The translations under genes were made by a program, and so were the position numbers. This document shows positions 43,443-43,490 of a stretch of 43,490 nucleotides of DNA, piece by piece. This DNA is from an uncultured Clostridium sp. (GTDB lineage Bacteria; Bacillota; Clostridia; Clostridiales; Clostridiaceae). The notes under the pieces were generated by a model. The model did not search any database, was not told the origin of the DNA, and saw nothing but the letters and a program-made list of their open reading frames with translations. The stretch covers positions 1-43,490 of the forward strand of contig NZ_CAMQZG010000029.1 in assembly GCF_947039605.1 (NCBI RefSeq). The letters run 5' to 3'. The stretch's first letter is position 1. Each line of letters starts with the position of its first letter.

Positions 43443-43490
43443 AGATCGGAAGAGCGTCGTGTAGGGAAAGAGTGTCTTCGCCTGTGTAGA
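43443..43490. other. Illumina TruSeq adapter and index read-through (not genomic)
   Basis: The terminal 48 bases begin AGATCGGAAGAGCGTCGTGT and continue GTAGGGAAAGAGTGT (43443-43475), the complement of the TruSeq universal adapter. CTTCGCCT (43476-43483) is the complement of AGGCGAAG, which I recall as i5 index D505, and GTGTAGA is the next adapter part. It should be trimmed. Confidence 0.97.

Overview
The window is a contig fragment (about 30% GC, AT-rich codon use, strong AGGAGG/GGGGG ribosome sites, many TTG/GTG starts) from a low-GC Gram-positive anaerobe, most likely in the Clostridia (Clostridiaceae or Peptostreptococcaceae). This rests on gene content: miaB-mutS-mutL-miaA-lexA order, MurT/GatD, the GGGtGRT/NifU-like pair, a fused gshAB and a mixed-type phosphofructokinase. 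The species cannot be fixed from the sequence. Both ends are truncated. The left end cuts a small DUF3990-like gene. The right end cuts a phage gene and runs into 48 bases that match an Illumina TruSeq adapter plus index, so true genomic sequence ends at 43442.

Chromosomal part (1-33.6 kb). On the plus strand: miaB, a Uma2-type nuclease, mutS-mutL-miaA (one operon), a PLP-dependent methionine gamma-lyase-family gene and a YccF membrane protein. An hfq gene, often found after miaA in relatives, is absent here. lexA reads leftwards from a promoter overlapped by a LexA box. Beside it sits a small accessory block (11.7-14.7 kb): a ribbon-helix-helix/coiled-coil protein, an acidic protein, and a tyrosine recombinase whose upstream region holds four long inverted repeats. 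One of these has loxP architecture (13-8-13) and, by my alignment, matches loxP at 28 of 34 positions. Then follow a DnaQ-BRCT exonuclease, gshAB, threonine dehydratase, a SWIM-SNF2 helicase, an intracellular-type subtilisin, purB, pfkA, uppP, manA, murT-gatD (lipid II amidation), a small membrane protein, and the GGGtGRT/Fe-S scaffold pair behind two adjoining palindromes.

Mobile part (33.7-43.4 kb). Downstream of the 3' end of a tRNA-Leu(CAA) gene all genes read leftwards. Nearest the tRNA is a plasmid-like module: zinc-ribbon protein, small beta-rich protein, HUH rolling-circle Rep with a phiX174/pC194-like origin motif upstream, FtsK/TcpA-like ATPase, a 58-residue protein and an XRE regulator. 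Next are four tightly coupled genes of unknown function, then a phage lysis cassette (holin, amidase, a possible 28-residue membrane peptide), a ParB-like protein, and tail genes running off the contig. No integrase, terminase, portal or capsid gene is visible, so these should lie beyond the right end if this is one prophage. The region may be one unusual prophage or a prophage plus a rolling-circle integrative element stacked at the same tRNA.

The points most worth following are the loxP-like site next to the recombinase, the HUH/FtsK module with its candidate origin, the four-gene prophage cassette, apparent AUA/AUU start codons in three genes, and the adapter at the contig end.
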